From Sarcomyxa edulis (Eukaryota; Basidiomycota; Agaricomycetes; Agaricales; Mycenaceae): a stretch of 64,000 bases of DNA. Below, one piece after another: positions 20,422-31,826 of the stretch. How positions within the stretch are numbered: the first letter of the stretch is position 1; every line of letters starts with the position of its first letter. Below the pieces are notes generated by a model, which was given only the letters and a program-made list of their open reading frames with translations, did no database searches and was not told the origin of the DNA. The translations under genes and the position numbers were made by a program. The DNA lies in NCBI GenBank assembly GCA_009761415.1, contig QUOL01000004.1:186001-250000 (forward strand). The letters are read 5' to 3'.

Positions 20422-21206
20422 CTAGATGGACTGAAATTGCAACGCAGCACGGTTATACAAGTCCACAAGTTCCCCATCATCCATCAGGGCATAGCAAAGG
20501 ATATCCTCTAACCACCTTATCAAGCGTCTAAGCTCCTGGCAAACGCTATCGCAACGCTTCCAGCTTTCTCCAAGTCCATCGGTTTGCAGCAACTGACTGC
20601 GAGCTGAGGCGGCAGTTGTATGAATTTGCTCCAACGTCTCGATTGGAGCAGTGAGGGTGTCGCATGGATCCGAGTCGTTGTTATCTGCCTTCCTAGCAGT
20701 GATGTAGGAGGTGTATGCTGACTCGACGAAGTCCGACGCAGAGAGCCCGTTCAAGAATGAGTGATATGCGAGCTCGGCCTTGCGCAGGTTGTGGGCCTGA
20801 TCTGTACTGTAAATCCCTTTGCTAGGTTGTTGTATCAGTATGCAGCAAACGCCAAGGAGGATCTATTGGATGTCTTCACTGAATGAGTTTCTCAGATACC
20901 ACGCCACCCCCGAGTTTGACGAGAAGTGAGGATGTCCTATGTCCAGAGAATGTGTCAATCACTGTGTCGTAGACTTCAGGATGACACGATATACATACGC
21001 AGCTTTCTTTCTGTATTTTTCCTTCCTCCGTATATTGATCTGTCCGCGGTTTCTGTGGAGTGACAAGGTTTCCGAATTATGTATGCTGTCGATTTGCTGA
21101 CGGTGCATAATGAATGTCTTCATTACCTATCATAGTGTCTGGCACGCTTGGCACGATCAGCTGCTTTCTTTTCTTCAAGAGTGTTGTAAAGTCGAGGACG
21201 AGCCAT
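20422..21206 (-). CDS. small basic protein of the MARP(K/R)LY type, KDZ accessory gene
   Basis: Exon 1 (21206 to about 21127) encodes MARPRLYNTLEEKKAADRAK followed by RARHYDR. Exon 2 (from 21050) continues NRGQINIRRKEKYRKKAA, a basic helix like the DNA-contacting half of a bZIP or similar factor. A downstream exon (to 20422) encodes SADQ-type helices, ...AHNLRKAELAYHSFLNGLSA and RLIRWLEDILCYALMDDGE. Introns begin GTAATG and GTATGT. Proteins starting this way are numerous in agaricomycetes. No membrane segment. A role as DNA-binding cofactor of the transposon is inference; the middle exons are only approximate. Confidence 0.55.
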
Positions 21207-21533
21207 GATGTACAGTAGAGGTTGAGTATAAGCTCGACAATCGAAACGGACGCGACTTGTACTTTCGTCGGACTTTTACTCATTATCAGTCCTTTCCTCT
21301 ATAAAATTCATGTACAGTCTACTCACTGGAAGCAAATGAATATAGAGGTTATATACAGGATACGAGGGATACATAGTGCTCAATGTTGCCCTGTTGAAAG
21401 TGCGGATTGTGCCGTTTCCGACGACAAGACATTGTCAATCAGGCTAAATCACTGATGCGTGTTCTGCAGATGACATTCTTGCAGAGGATTATAATAATAT
21501 CAGTGTTTTCAGTCGGACAATTCGAAATGGGTA

Positions 21534-22415
21534 TTATATATGTAGCAGGGTATGTTCCATGTTTATAATTGACAGTCTAGCCTCGAGACACGCAACACCG
21601 CGATACAGCAGTGCCATCAAATCCATCGTAGCTGTAAACAGATCTCTGATATCCTTTTCATGAGTGGGAAGAGGCCTTTGAGATATTCCAACTACAGCCC
21701 AAATCAGCTTTCGCCCATTATGTGCATGCTCCCGAAGGTCATCGACCCAATGCCGTATCCCATCACCCGAATTCTTTAATGTTTTCTCGTGATCTTCATG
21801 AAGCCCTTGCGTCCAGCGTGCGGATGTACCCCAACGATCTGCCCAGGTCTGAACTCGCTCACGAAGTTGTGGCAAGGTGAAGTGATGCTGTAGATACGTC
21901 TTGTTACCAGGGTCGCCGCTGATGTAGTCTCCGGGATCAGCAAGGAGGTCGTTCCTCGCTTTGTCTTCGAGAGTGTCGAGAGCCGGAAGGTGAAGGTCGA
22001 GCTGTGCCCGAGTTTCTTTGTCCGCTAGTCTTCAAGAGGTGTGATTTAGAACGAAACGAGAATGACTGGATGCTTACGATGCGCCTGAGATGGTCTGATA
22101 TCCTAACAGTTCACCCTCTACACTCGTATTTCCCTCCCCAGCCTCACCATCCAGTCTAGCAAGCCTGGCGAGCTCTCTGCAAACGAAAGTATTAGTTCGG
22201 ATGTATAGCTACATTGTGTAAGACGATACCGTTTCGATCGCATCCGCTGTTTAGACAATTCTCGTAGACGAGGAGCATGGCTAGAACAATGAATTAATGA
22301 CCCCTCAATCGAACAGCATACAAGACAAGTTGTGCGTTACTCACTTGGCGTAATATTTTGCATGTTTGATTTTGCTCGCTTTGGGGGCCTTCTTTTTTGT
22401 AGGTTCGGGAGTCAT
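21534..22415 (-). CDS. second small basic protein, probable paralogue of the 20422-21206 gene
   Basis: Start ATG at 22415: MTPEPTKKKAPKASKIKHAK, YYAN, then after an intron HAPRLRELSKQRMRSKR. A third exon gives ELARLARLDGEAGEGN-type sequence, and the last exon (about 22030-21534) a 160-residue helical tail with PQLRERVQTWADRWGTSARW and GIRHWVDDLREHAHNGRK. The pattern A-[KR]-x-Y, then a basic helix of the same length and a helical C-terminus, parallels the neighbouring gene, which suggests an old duplication. Both are transcribed away from the transposase gene. Function unknown. Confidence 0.55.
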
Positions 22416-22910
22416 AGAGATCACAAATCATCAGGTGGACAGAATAGAAACGAAAGTAGAGGGTAGCGCGGAGTTGGAAGGAAAATCGGAAATTGAAGGG
22501 AATGAGCTTAGAAAAGGCTTGATTTCAGGCCGAGTTCGCGACTATTGTTCACGACTTGTGGACCCCGAAGCACCGCCACCGCGAAAAACCGCTCCTCTTC
22601 TTCGATGTCGGGCTACCGCGATAGGAAACAATTTTCTGTACGCTCTGACACCACGTAGAGTCTTTCCTAGTATACAAAAATGAGACTGCCCATTTACGCT
22701 AGCTTACGAAATCTTAGTTTAGGCCCACTGGGAGTTTCGACGTTTTTTGGCCATGGCACTGCCACCCCCGCACACCCACCGTCATTCACGCGTCCAACAA
22801 CGTTCAGATTCAACGCTTCGACGTCGACGCGTCAATACTGGTGTGTCCACATCATTGCAGTCACATCATAACACCCACTCATTCAGGACTCAGTAAGATC
22901 TACCCAAAGA

Positions 22911-25900
22911 ATGCTTTCCCCCCACGAAGCGCGAAAGGCGGGTCGTCCAAGGCTCGCAGAGGCAACTAGGGCAATAACCCACATTCAGATTTCCCCCACC
23001 GCCAATTTCCACCGTACGTTCGCGATTTCAGCAGATGGCAGAAGACAAATCGAGGCAACGCATGTCCCCAAAAAGAGGAGGCTCAACCCGAGTGATATGG
23101 ACGATCAATATGCACACTGGACCCCCGGGATTGATAGTGATGACTATGCCGACCTCAATCAGCCCGATGAAAGCACTTTGGACGAGCAGAATCCGACGAC
23201 GGACATCGTAGATGCAGAGAATGAAGAAGATGACGATGAAAACGGAGTGAGGGCGTCTCAGGTCCTTGGAGTGAAGCGCAAGCGATACATGAGTTCGGTA
23301 AGCCTACAGATATCTCAGTATATGATATATTCTCATTGTGGGTTTTCTAGGACTCACCTATGAAGATTTGGCGGCCATATGCGGACGAATTCCTCGCAGA
23401 ATTGCTTCGTCATGAACGTTTACCAGAAATTGCAATCCCAAGATGTCAAACATGTCAATCGGAGTGGTCCACTGAAAACCAAGACGACTCTCGCATACTC
23501 CAATGCACCGATTGCACCGGAGCTCTCGTCGAATGCACGTCATGCTGTCTAAGGCGCCATCAGAATACTCCTCTCCATGTCGTAAAGGTATGTACTCGTT
23601 CACTCGATACGAAGCCACGTTAAGATGACCTTTTAGGAATGGAATGGGAGCTTCTGGGAGACTTGTAGTCTCAGGGACTTAGGCCTAGTATACCACCTCG
23701 GACACGGCGGACAGAAATGCCCTACCCCAATTTGCCCACCGCTGTCTCTCGTCATCGTCGACATCAATGGTGTCCATTCCATCAACGCTCATGAATGTGG
23801 ATGTGGAAATTCAAGGGTTTCCAAGCGTATACAATTTCTACGTGAGCGATGGTATCCTGCCACCATCAGTAACCCCAAAACTTGTGCTACCTTTGGTGTC
23901 CTCGATCACTTCCATCTTCTCAACGTAGTTGGCGGCCTTAGCACGTATGATTTTATTGGATCATTGGAGCGGCGGACGGACGCATCAGGAACTCAGCGGG
24001 TGCCGGTATGTTCCATTGTTCTGCGTGACTCAGGTCGGAAATGCTGTAACTAACATTCAATTAGAACCGTTACAAGGCCTTTGGACGGATGTTTCGCGAG
24101 TGGGCTTTCTTGAAGCGTACAAAGCGCGCAGGTAGGGGGCATGACCCCGCTGGACTTATCAAAACTGCCCCTGGAGAGTGTGCTGTCAGGTGTTGGGCAT
24201 GTCCGCATGACGGGATCAATCTTCCAGCAGACTGGCGAGACGTTGAGCCCAAATATAGGTTCGTCTACACTTTTGTGCTGATCAAATCAATAATTTACCC
24301 TTTCCAAGGTTTCTCTACATGCTAATTCTCGCAATGGACGCGAATTTCCGTCTCAAAAATGGCATGAACTCAACCTATGCTAGGGATCCATCTTTGGGTC
24401 CCGGTTGGGCCTACTTTGTAGAAGATGGGCCATACTTTCAGCATCTGCGCAACTACATTTCTGAGGCTGACGTGAGTCACTTAATGCTCGTCTCTTGACG
24501 CATCTCTAAGAAGCCGCCAATAGATCAGCACATGTATCGTTTTTGCAGCCCTAATGCAGAAGGACACAAAAATGACGACAGACCTTCGTAGCTCTGGGGT
24601 AGGGGCTTGTGTTTGTGCCAGACACGAATTGGTTCGACCGCTCGGAATAGGTGACCTTCAAAAGGGAGAAAGGCGAGTCTCAAGATGTCTGATTTTCTAC
24701 CATCGTACTCAAGTCTCTCCAGGTACTCGAATATGGACTACATCTTCCTTTCTGCTATTCTTGGTGTGACCCTTCTCTACATCACCGTCTCCTACGACAT
24801 TGCCTGTCAATGGAAGGTTAATCTTGCATCGCGTATGGAGAAGATGCCCGAACATATCCGACGTGCACCGGATACCTGTACTATGCAGTTTGGAGTGCCA
24901 GTATGGCATGCAGCTGCGCACGAAAGCTCTTGCCAGGCCGAAAACTCACTTGGGTACCAGACCGGAGTGGGGCGTGCAGATGGTGAAGGAATTGAACGGA
25001 CGTGGGCTCGACTGAACTCCAGAGCACCAGCCACCAAAGAAATGGGACCTGGAGCTCGCCACGACTTTCTAGATGATGCTATTGGAAGGCACAATTGGGA
25101 GAAGAACATCGGACTTGGTATGTATTTGATATATATTGAAGTCTATATACATGCTGATATACCTGACTGGTAGGGAAATCACTTGCTCAGAAGTTAATCA
25201 TCGCTACAGAAGAACGCAATCACCAGGTGGTCTGCTTCAAAGAGTTGAACGCTACGCTCGACATCTCGTTGTCGAAGGAATGGACATCGATGGTTTCGGC
25301 CTGGGATAAGGACAGGTCGCAGCCAAACCCATACGTCTCTAGCCATACAGGTCGGTCGGCAGTATTAATTGATGAGAATCATAGCTGACACTTTTTACAA
25401 CCAGCCAAGGACCTGTCAGCTGCCGAGGTTCGATTGCAACTCAAGAACGATGAGTTGGAAAGCGCCGAACGTGGAACAGCTCAAATTCATGGGACCAGCG
25501 CTACATCATTCCTTGTGGCAGGCTTGGAATTGGAGGATACTCAGTACGTCAATATTGACTCTACCTTCTATAAGTGGTGCACTAACACAAGTCCTTCCAG
25601 GCGCCGAATCCGTGTGGAGGTGTCAGGAGAAACAAGACTCACCGCATCGCAGGCGGCGCTCATCGTGGAGAAGCGATTGAATCTTTTGGCCAAGATCAAG
25701 AAGTTTCGAAAGTTGCAACAGATGTATATGCCCGGCGCCGTTCATGCGTTGGCGCTAGAGGAGGCTATGCGAGACAGCGAGATGCCTCTTCCAAAGGCAG
25801 AGGATATCAAAATCTGGATGCCGTCTGATCTTCCAAGTTCTGAGCGGATCGATGGTTGTAGGATCGGACTTCCAGAGATGGAAGCACGGCTACGAGAGGC

Positions 25901-26679
25901 GCAGTGTTCCGATGCCCTCGATACTCTGCGTTCACGTCTTCACGCCAAATCTCATCTCATTTTGTTCCGAAACGCAAACATCACAGGGCAGGGTGCTACT
26001 ACACGGGCGAGATCTCTCATTTCCTCGATCGGTGATCGCGTCACTGCGTGCGCTGCGAAGTATTCTCGAGGTCGCGATGCCCTGATTGCACTAAAGGGAA
26101 GCACGATATACGCCTCACGATTTCGGGAGCTCACTGCAGAGCACCTCAAGCTCGACACACCAAATCCTACTGATATCGCAGCTCGGCGGCGATTGGGAAG
26201 CGCGGGATCAAATGCAGGACCACGAGCACCTAGAGGGGGGAGTGGAAGAGTTGTCATGTCTTGGATTTGGACATCGGAGGGTGGACCTGGCGAGGACGAT
26301 GAAGGATTACACTCTTGTGAGTCGGATCAACACTTAGAAGGGCACGGCTGATCAACATTTCTTAGCTGTTCGCGTTGAATGGGCAAAGGCTCGGGCACGA
26401 ATGACACGGTGGAAGGAGGAGGTATTGTTGTTGAAGGAAGAGATGCGACGTGTCCTGCGCTTTTTGGAGTACCGTGTGGCAGAGTGGGAAGAACGCTTAT
26501 GTGAGGGAGGAACTCCTGAGCTCGTAGCCGGCCAGCGTGCGTATGCTGCACGACAAGCAGCTGTCCATCGAGACATATCTCGTCAATTCAGGGCTGTATG
26601 GGACACCCCGGCGAGTCGGAGAACACAGGCCGAGTTGCTTGACCAAGAAATAGGGCTCGAGGGGTCGATTTTAGCGTAG
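22911..26679 (+). CDS. KDZ transposase with CxC2-like cysteine cluster
   Basis: Cuts and pastes the surrounding element. About ten exons can be followed. The N-terminal part is disordered with an acidic run (NEEDDDENG). A cysteine cluster (CQTCQSEW, CTDC, CTSCCLRRHQNTPLHVVK; 23440-23590) is followed by WNGSFWE, the CxC2-type domain known to accompany KDZ transposases. The catalytic core shows LAMDANFRLKN (about 24330), SYDIACQWKVN (about 24790) and the glutamate in CQAENSLGYQ...GEGIERTWARLNS (about 24935-25020), matching the D, D, E residues of the family. The C-terminus has a coiled region (WKEEVLLLKEEMRRVLRFLE). Stop TAG at 26677-26679. No frame disruption was noticed, so it may be active. 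Confidence 0.85.
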
Positions 26680-26901
26680 AAAGGACCATTTCCTCTTTGT
26701 GTAGATTAATACCTAGATTATCTAATATAATTTAGGCCCAAAGCACCTGAATCGTACCCAGAACGAGACTGCAGACAAACTGGTGGTCTCTCCGCCTTAT
26801 AATGGGTCGGTGGGCATGACTAAGAGTGGTGCCGCGGACCAGCACTGCCACGGCTATGGCTGGTACCGCAGCTAAAGGATAACCGTCGAGATATCTCCCA
26901 C

Positions 26902-26949
26902 GCCACGGCCGTGGCTACACACACGGGGAATGTATCAATTTTTGTGGCT
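26902..26949 (-). repeat. right terminal inverted repeat region of KDZ element
   Basis: Inverted partner of 16157-16204. The neighbouring GCCACGG/CCGTGGC words recur several times between 26840 and 26985, so this end is rich in short palindromic motifs. Between this repeat and the AGCCACGG copy at 26978 lie 28 bp whose origin (element or retroelement) is unclear. Confidence 0.55.
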
Positions 26950-26985
26950 GGTGCCGGGACTGAAGGCTTTCTGTTACAGCCACGG

Positions 26986-29900
26986 GTGCCGAATAGAAGA
27001 CGTCTTGCTCGCGAAATACAAAGGGCTACGTACCAGGTCCATTCTTCCGCCAGCAACCATTCAAAGCCCTTGGTGGAGCTTAAACGATTGATGTCTAGAC
27101 CCCCTGGATGCGCGTTCCTCGGATCCAAGGCCACCGAAGGGAGCTGTTTCTTAAAAGACTACGGTGAGAACCCCACGAGAATTATATTCGATTCAGGATC
27201 TGACATCACTTTAATTTCTCAGAAGGCCCTCAGCCAACTGTCAAGCTCTACAAAGATCCATTCCGGACTGCGCATCAATCTGGTCCAGGTTACAGGGAGT
27301 GCGACGATCTCCGGGTATGTCGTCCTTGACGTTTTCTTTGACACTTTCGAGGGGCCAGTAAAACTTACGGTCGAAGCTTATGTAGTGAAGGGGATGAGTA
27401 CACCTTTTATCCTTGGAAACGACTTTTCAGATCAGTACTCTCTCTCTCTCATCCGGGATGGAGGACACTCGCATATCGCCTTTGGGGATTCCGGTCGAAG
27501 ACTACCCGTCGAGAACGTCATTAGCAGCCCTTTGACAAGTGAGGATGGGCAATGCTTTAAGATCCGAGTACAACGAGAGCTGACTAGTAGAATAGCTCGC
27601 TCGAAGCTGCATCGCAAAAATCAAGTGTTGCGCCGGCGTCTTCGACATCGAGGCAAAGACTCGCAGGTTCGTTCCACTCATCAGGTAGTCATTCCGCCTC
27701 AGAGCTCTAAACTAATCTCAGTGACCGCGAACTTCAAGGACGACATGGAAAACATCTTCGTTGAAAAGGTGATGACCACTAATAGCCACATGGAAGATGT
27801 ATACGGGCCAGCTGATTCTATCATATCCAGGAAGGATCCTCGCCTTCATGTCGCAAACTTCTCGTCCACTCCGGTAACGATTTCTTCTGGGCAGACTATC
27901 GGAATAGGGCGGAATCCCAGCACTTGGCTGGATAAGCATAACAGATTTTCGACGAACGACTTAGCGCAAGTGGAAGGATACGCTGCGATGGTGCGTGAGC
28001 TGGCGGATATCCGCAATGGCCTCTCCAGCGCGATCCGATCTGAAACTAACCTGGAATACAACCCCTCCTTAGGAATAGGTATCGAAGAAGATCCATTGGC
28101 CGAGCCACCGATTTCCGGAGGACCTAAGGCTGCGGAGACCCCCGAGGAATATGTCGACGGAAAGGCACTTCTCGAAGAACTCGACATATCCCAGGATTTG
28201 ACGGAGGAAAGGCTGCGCCGCATAAAGGACGTTTTAACCCATAACAAGGAAGTTTTCGGAAAGAATGGCCGACTAGGGCAGATCGATTCACTCGTGACCA
28301 TCCCTCTCAAACCTGGTGCGAAACCCATCTCTCTGCCTCCTTACCCCGCCTCTCCAGCTAACCGAGAAGTGATAGATAAGCAGATGGACGCGTGGCTTCA
28401 GCTTGGGGTCATCGAACCATCCAAGAGTCCTTGGGGTGCTCCCGCTTTCATCGTATGGAGGAACGGTAAGCCTAGAATGGTGATTGATTGGCGCAAGCTG
28501 AATGAGCAAGCCGTACCAGATGAATTCCCAATTCCGCGGCAGGACGACATCATACAGGCCTTGACGGGCGCTCAATGGCTCAGCACCTTAGACGCATTAG
28601 CTGGATTTACCCAGATGACCTTCGCTCCGGAGGATCGAGAAAAATCCGCCTTTCGAACGCACAGAGGACTCTATCAATTCGTTCGGATGCCCTTCGGATA
28701 TCGTAATGGGCCCGCCGTGTTTCAACGTGTCATGCAGACGGTATTGGCTCCTTACTTATGGATTTTCGCGTTAGTTTATATCGACGATATTGTGATTTTT
28801 TCCAAGAGCTTCGATGAACACGTCGAGCACATCGACAAGGTCCTTAAGGCTATTCTCCGCGCTAAGATAACGCTCTCACCCACGAAATGTCACTTTGGAT
28901 ACCAATCACTTCTGCTCCTCGGACAGAAGGTCTCGCGACTAGGAATGTCAACGCATTACGAAAAGGTTAAGGCCATTCTCGAGTTAGACGAACCTACAAC
29001 TATGAAGGAGCTGCAGACATTTCTAGGTATGATGGTCTATTTTTCGGGTTACGTTCCCTTTTATGCGTGGATTGCTCATCCGTTGTTCGAACTACTCAAA
29101 AAGGAAACGAAATGGCGATGGGACGACGAACATCAAGAGGCTTGGGATTTATGCAAGGAGGTCTTGACTAACGCCCCGGTTCGAGCCTACGCCATCCCTG
29201 GACGACCTTACCGCGTATACTCCGATGCCTGTGATTACGCGCTCGCAGCTATATTACAGCAGGTTCAACCAATTCGAGTCGGGGATCTGAAGGGGACGAA
29301 GGTTTACGAAAAGCTTGAAAAAGCTTACAATAAAGGTGAGAAGATCCCAGTTCTCGTGCAAGCTCTTAGCAGGGACGTTAACGATGTACCGACACCAGGG
29401 TCGTGGGCCGCGGAATTCGATGATACTATTGTTCACATCGAACGCGTCATCGCTTACTGGTCCAGAGTCTTGCAGTCCGCCGAACGAAACTACTCCCCGA
29501 CCGAGCGAGAAGCCTTAGCGCTCAAGGAAGGGCTAATTAAATTCCAGCCATTCCTAGAGGGGGAGGAGATACTGGCTATCACAGATCACGCCGCCTTAAC
29601 ATGGAGCAAAACCTTCCAAAACGTGAATCGTCGACTACTAAGTTGGGGCCTAGTTTTTGCTGCGTACCCTAACCTTCAGATTATACACCGTGCTGGCCGA
29701 ATCCACTCAAACGTAGACCCCGTCTCCAGACTTCGGCGACGTGTACCTCACCAGGATGGACCCATTCCCGGAGCAGTACCAGTTCCGCCGCTTCACGACT
29801 CTGATTTCTTGGATCCATTAAAAAACATGTTCGAGGAACTGGGTGAGCGATTTGAAGAGAGGCTGCTCTCAGCCGCTACACACTACATCTACTCATTAGA

Positions 29901-31626
29901 ATCTGAACAGCCGGAAATCCGAGTCGAGCAAACAATCGTACCTAGTCCAGTACCCAGCGGAGAGTCCATAGACATACCCTATCAGTCCTCAGCCTACTTT
30001 ATGACCGTAGTAGGTATGGATCCGGAGGAAGTGAATCTTTGGCGCGAGGGATATCGAGCTGACCCTCATTTTTCCAAGGTACTTCAAGCAGTCCAAACCG
30101 AAGACAACTTCGCCGATCCTGCCTTTCCTCAATACGTATATGGTGACAACGGACTGATTTATTTTGAAGACGCTCAAGGAAACTCCAGACTATGTGTCCC
30201 CTCGAGTCTACAAGCTGCTGTGATGAGCGAGATTCACGATACCTTAACTGAGACCGCTCACGGTGGATACGCCAGAACGTATAACCGCATAGCCGCTACT
30301 TATTACTGGCCCCGCATGTCCAGGGATATTAAGGAATTCACAAGCTCTTGCGACATTTGTCAGAAGTCTAAGCCGCGAAGACACGCGCCGGTTGGACTTC
30401 TGCAGCCAATCCCTATCCCATCTCAGCCTTTCGAAGTGGTAACCATGGATTTCATACCGGAACTTCCTGACTCTAACGGAAGCAATAATATTCTCGTTAT
30501 TGTGGACAAGCTGACCAAGTACGCCATTTTCATCCCTACCGTGACTACCTTAACTGAAACAGGAGCCGCTAAACTCTTCTTTCATCACATAGTCGCACAA
30601 TTTGGTTTGCCACGGCAAGTTATCAGTGACCGCGATTCGAGATGGCGAGGCGAGTTCTGGAAGGAACTATGCAAACTTATGGGTATGAAACGATCTCTGA
30701 CCACCGCGTACCACCCTCAGGCTGATGGACAGACGGAAATCATGAATCAGACGTTGGAAATAGCGCTACGTGCGTATATTGGACCATCACGTAACGATTG
30801 GGATGAACACTTAGACGGACTGATGTTAGCATACAACACCACTCCGCACACGGGAACAGGATTCTCTCCGGCATACTTACTTCGAGGATTTTACCCTAGG
30901 ACTAGATCAACCTTGATACATACACCAGACTCGATAGATCGTCCCAGCACGGAGAGCGGGGGGGATTTAGCTTCGTTAGAGCGCGCTGAAGGCTCCCTAC
31001 ATCAGCGCGCTGATGATATGCTCGAAGAATTCACGGCCGACAGAACACGAGCGCAGGAAGCTCTCTTACTTAGTCAAGTCGCTCAGAAGAAAGCCTATAA
31101 CAAGGGCCGGTTGACGCTCGAGTTCAACGAAGGAGACAAAGTCCTGCTGAATCCTCACACCTTGCACCTGTTACGCGAGGAGAAGGGACGAGGACAGAAG
31201 CTTCTGATGCGATACGACGGTCCCTTTGAAATCATGGAGAAGGTAAGCCGCGTAGCTTATCGTCTAAGGATGCCAGACTCTTACGGAATACACCCTGTTA
31301 TCAACATAGCGCACCTCGAGGGATACCAGGAATCACCTGCTAAGTTCGGGAGCCGACCCCATAAGGCTCTAAACCGCGAGGACTTCGATGTTAGAGAGGA
31401 ATTTGAGATAGATGGAATTGTAGGCGAATCTTGGCGTAACGGTCGAAACGGACGCCGAATACCAATCTTTCGCACAAGGTACAGTGGATACGGACCTGAG
31501 CATGATCTATGGTTGACTCTGATCGATTTGAAAAACGCACCAGAAGCTTTGGAAGAATGGCGACGCAAGAAAATTGCAAAGGTAGCACCCAACAAGCGAA
31601 GGAGTATGAAGATCATTGATCTTTGA
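26986..31626 (+). CDS. Pol of outer gypsy element: protease, reverse transcriptase, RNase H, integrase
   Basis: The open frame extends back to 26911, but that first part is KDZ-end DNA; the retroelement sequence resumes at about 26978-26986. The protease shows IIFDSGSDITLIS (27181-27219) and FILGNDF. Reverse transcriptase shows RMVIDWRKLNEQAVPDEFPI and ALVYIDDIVIFS (about 28768-28803). RNase H begins RVYSDACDYALAAIL. The integrase has an HHCC finger (HGGYARTYN..., SCDICQKSK) and D, D, E in VVTMDFI, QVISDRDSRW and DGQTEIMNQT. The last 150 residues hold a degenerate chromodomain-like end (RYSGYGPEHDLWL, NAPEALEEW). No internal stop. The TGA stop is next to the sequence leading to the third gene. 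Confidence 0.9.
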   Translation: MPNRRRLAREIQRATYQVHSSASNHSKPLVELKRLMSRPPGCAFLGSKATEGSCFLKDYGENPTRIIFDSGSDITLISQKALSQLSSSTKIHSGLRINLVQVTGSATISGYVVLDVFFDTFEGPVKLTVEAYVVKGMSTPFILGNDFSDQYSLSLIRDGGHSHIAFGDSGRRLPVENVISSPLTSEDGQCFKIRVQRELTSRIARSKLHRKNQVLRRRLRHRGKDSQVRSTHQVVIPPQSSKLISVTANFKDDMENIFVEKVMTTNSHMEDVYGPADSIISRKDPRLHVANFSSTPVTISSGQTIGIGRNPSTWLDKHNRFSTNDLAQVEGYAAMVRELADIRNGLSSAIRSETNLEYNPSLGIGIEEDPLAEPPISGGPKAAETPEEYVDGKALLEELDISQDLTEERLRRIKDVLTHNKEVFGKNGRLGQIDSLVTIPLKPGAKPISLPPYPASPANREVIDKQMDAWLQLGVIEPSKSPWGAPAFIVWRNGKPRMVIDWRKLNEQAVPDEFPIPRQDDIIQALTGAQWLSTLDALAGFTQMTFAPEDREKSAFRTHRGLYQFVRMPFGYRNGPAVFQRVMQTVLAPYLWIFALVYIDDIVIFSKSFDEHVEHIDKVLKAILRAKITLSPTKCHFGYQSLLLLGQKVSRLGMSTHYEKVKAILELDEPTTMKELQTFLGMMVYFSGYVPFYAWIAHPLFELLKKETKWRWDDEHQEAWDLCKEVLTNAPVRAYAIPGRPYRVYSDACDYALAAILQQVQPIRVGDLKGTKVYEKLEKAYNKGEKIPVLVQALSRDVNDVPTPGSWAAEFDDTIVHIERVIAYWSRVLQSAERNYSPTEREALALKEGLIKFQPFLEGEEILAITDHAALTWSKTFQNVNRRLLSWGLVFAAYPNLQIIHRAGRIHSNVDPVSRLRRRVPHQDGPIPGAVPVPPLHDSDFLDPLKNMFEELGERFEERLLSAATHYIYSLESEQPEIRVEQTIVPSPVPSGESIDIPYQSSAYFMTVVGMDPEEVNLWREGYRADPHFSKVLQAVQTEDNFADPAFPQYVYGDNGLIYFEDAQGNSRLCVPSSLQAAVMSEIHDTLTETAHGGYARTYNRIAATYYWPRMSRDIKEFTSSCDICQKSKPRRHAPVGLLQPIPIPSQPFEVVTMDFIPELPDSNGSNNILVIVDKLTKYAIFIPTVTTLTETGAAKLFFHHIVAQFGLPRQVISDRDSRWRGEFWKELCKLMGMKRSLTTAYHPQADGQTEIMNQTLEIALRAYIGPSRNDWDEHLDGLMLAYNTTPHTGTGFSPAYLLRGFYPRTRSTLIHTPDSIDRPSTESGGDLASLERAEGSLHQRADDMLEEFTADRTRAQEALLLSQVAQKKAYNKGRLTLEFNEGDKVLLNPHTLHLLREEKGRGQKLLMRYDGPFEIMEKVSRVAYRLRMPDSYGIHPVINIAHLEGYQESPAKFGSRPHKALNREDFDVREEFEIDGIVGESWRNGRNGRRIPIFRTRYSGYGPEHDLWLTLIDLKNAPEALEEWRRKKIAKVAPNKRRSMKIIDL

Positions 31627-31826
31627 AAAATCGTAGCCCCAGATACTTAAAGGACCTCTGCCCGACCAAACTCTGCAAGGTTCCAACTCTTCTCCTGGTC
31701 CCCTTCAACTCACGACAACTACACGATTCTCTTACTATATCTTTCTCTCTCGCTCTACTCCATTGTCCCCATTCTTCTCGTTATCAAACTCCTTTTCCAA
31801 GTCTATCAGATACCCCTTCCCATCAG

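Larger units (their letters stand above)
16165..26977 (+). mobile_element. KDZ DNA transposon with accessory genes, nested between gag and pol
   Basis: About 10.8 kb, bounded by the 8-bp direct repeat AGCCACGG (16157-16164 and 26978-26985) and near both ends by imperfect inverted repeats. An 8-bp duplication is what is known for Zisupton-type elements. Inside are a KDZ transposase (22911-26679, plus) and four other coding units: 16851-19653 (minus), an exon at 20076-20296 (plus), 20422-21206 (minus) and 21534-22415 (minus). Gag lies to the left and protease-reverse transcriptase to the right in matching phase, so the whole block is a single insertion into a retroelement. The exact ends are uncertain by about 30 bp. 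Confidence 0.75.

Noticed and set aside
16150..26950. An alternative KDZ boundary exactly at the inverted repeats 16157 and 26949
   Set aside because: Plausible, but no target duplication is found at those points, while AGCCACGG at 16157 and 26978 is a perfect 8-bp pair and keeps gag and pol in phase. The alternative is kept only as an uncertainty.
26820..27134. Minus-strand frame across the KDZ/pol junction
   Set aside because: It overlaps two different elements and the well-supported pol frame.
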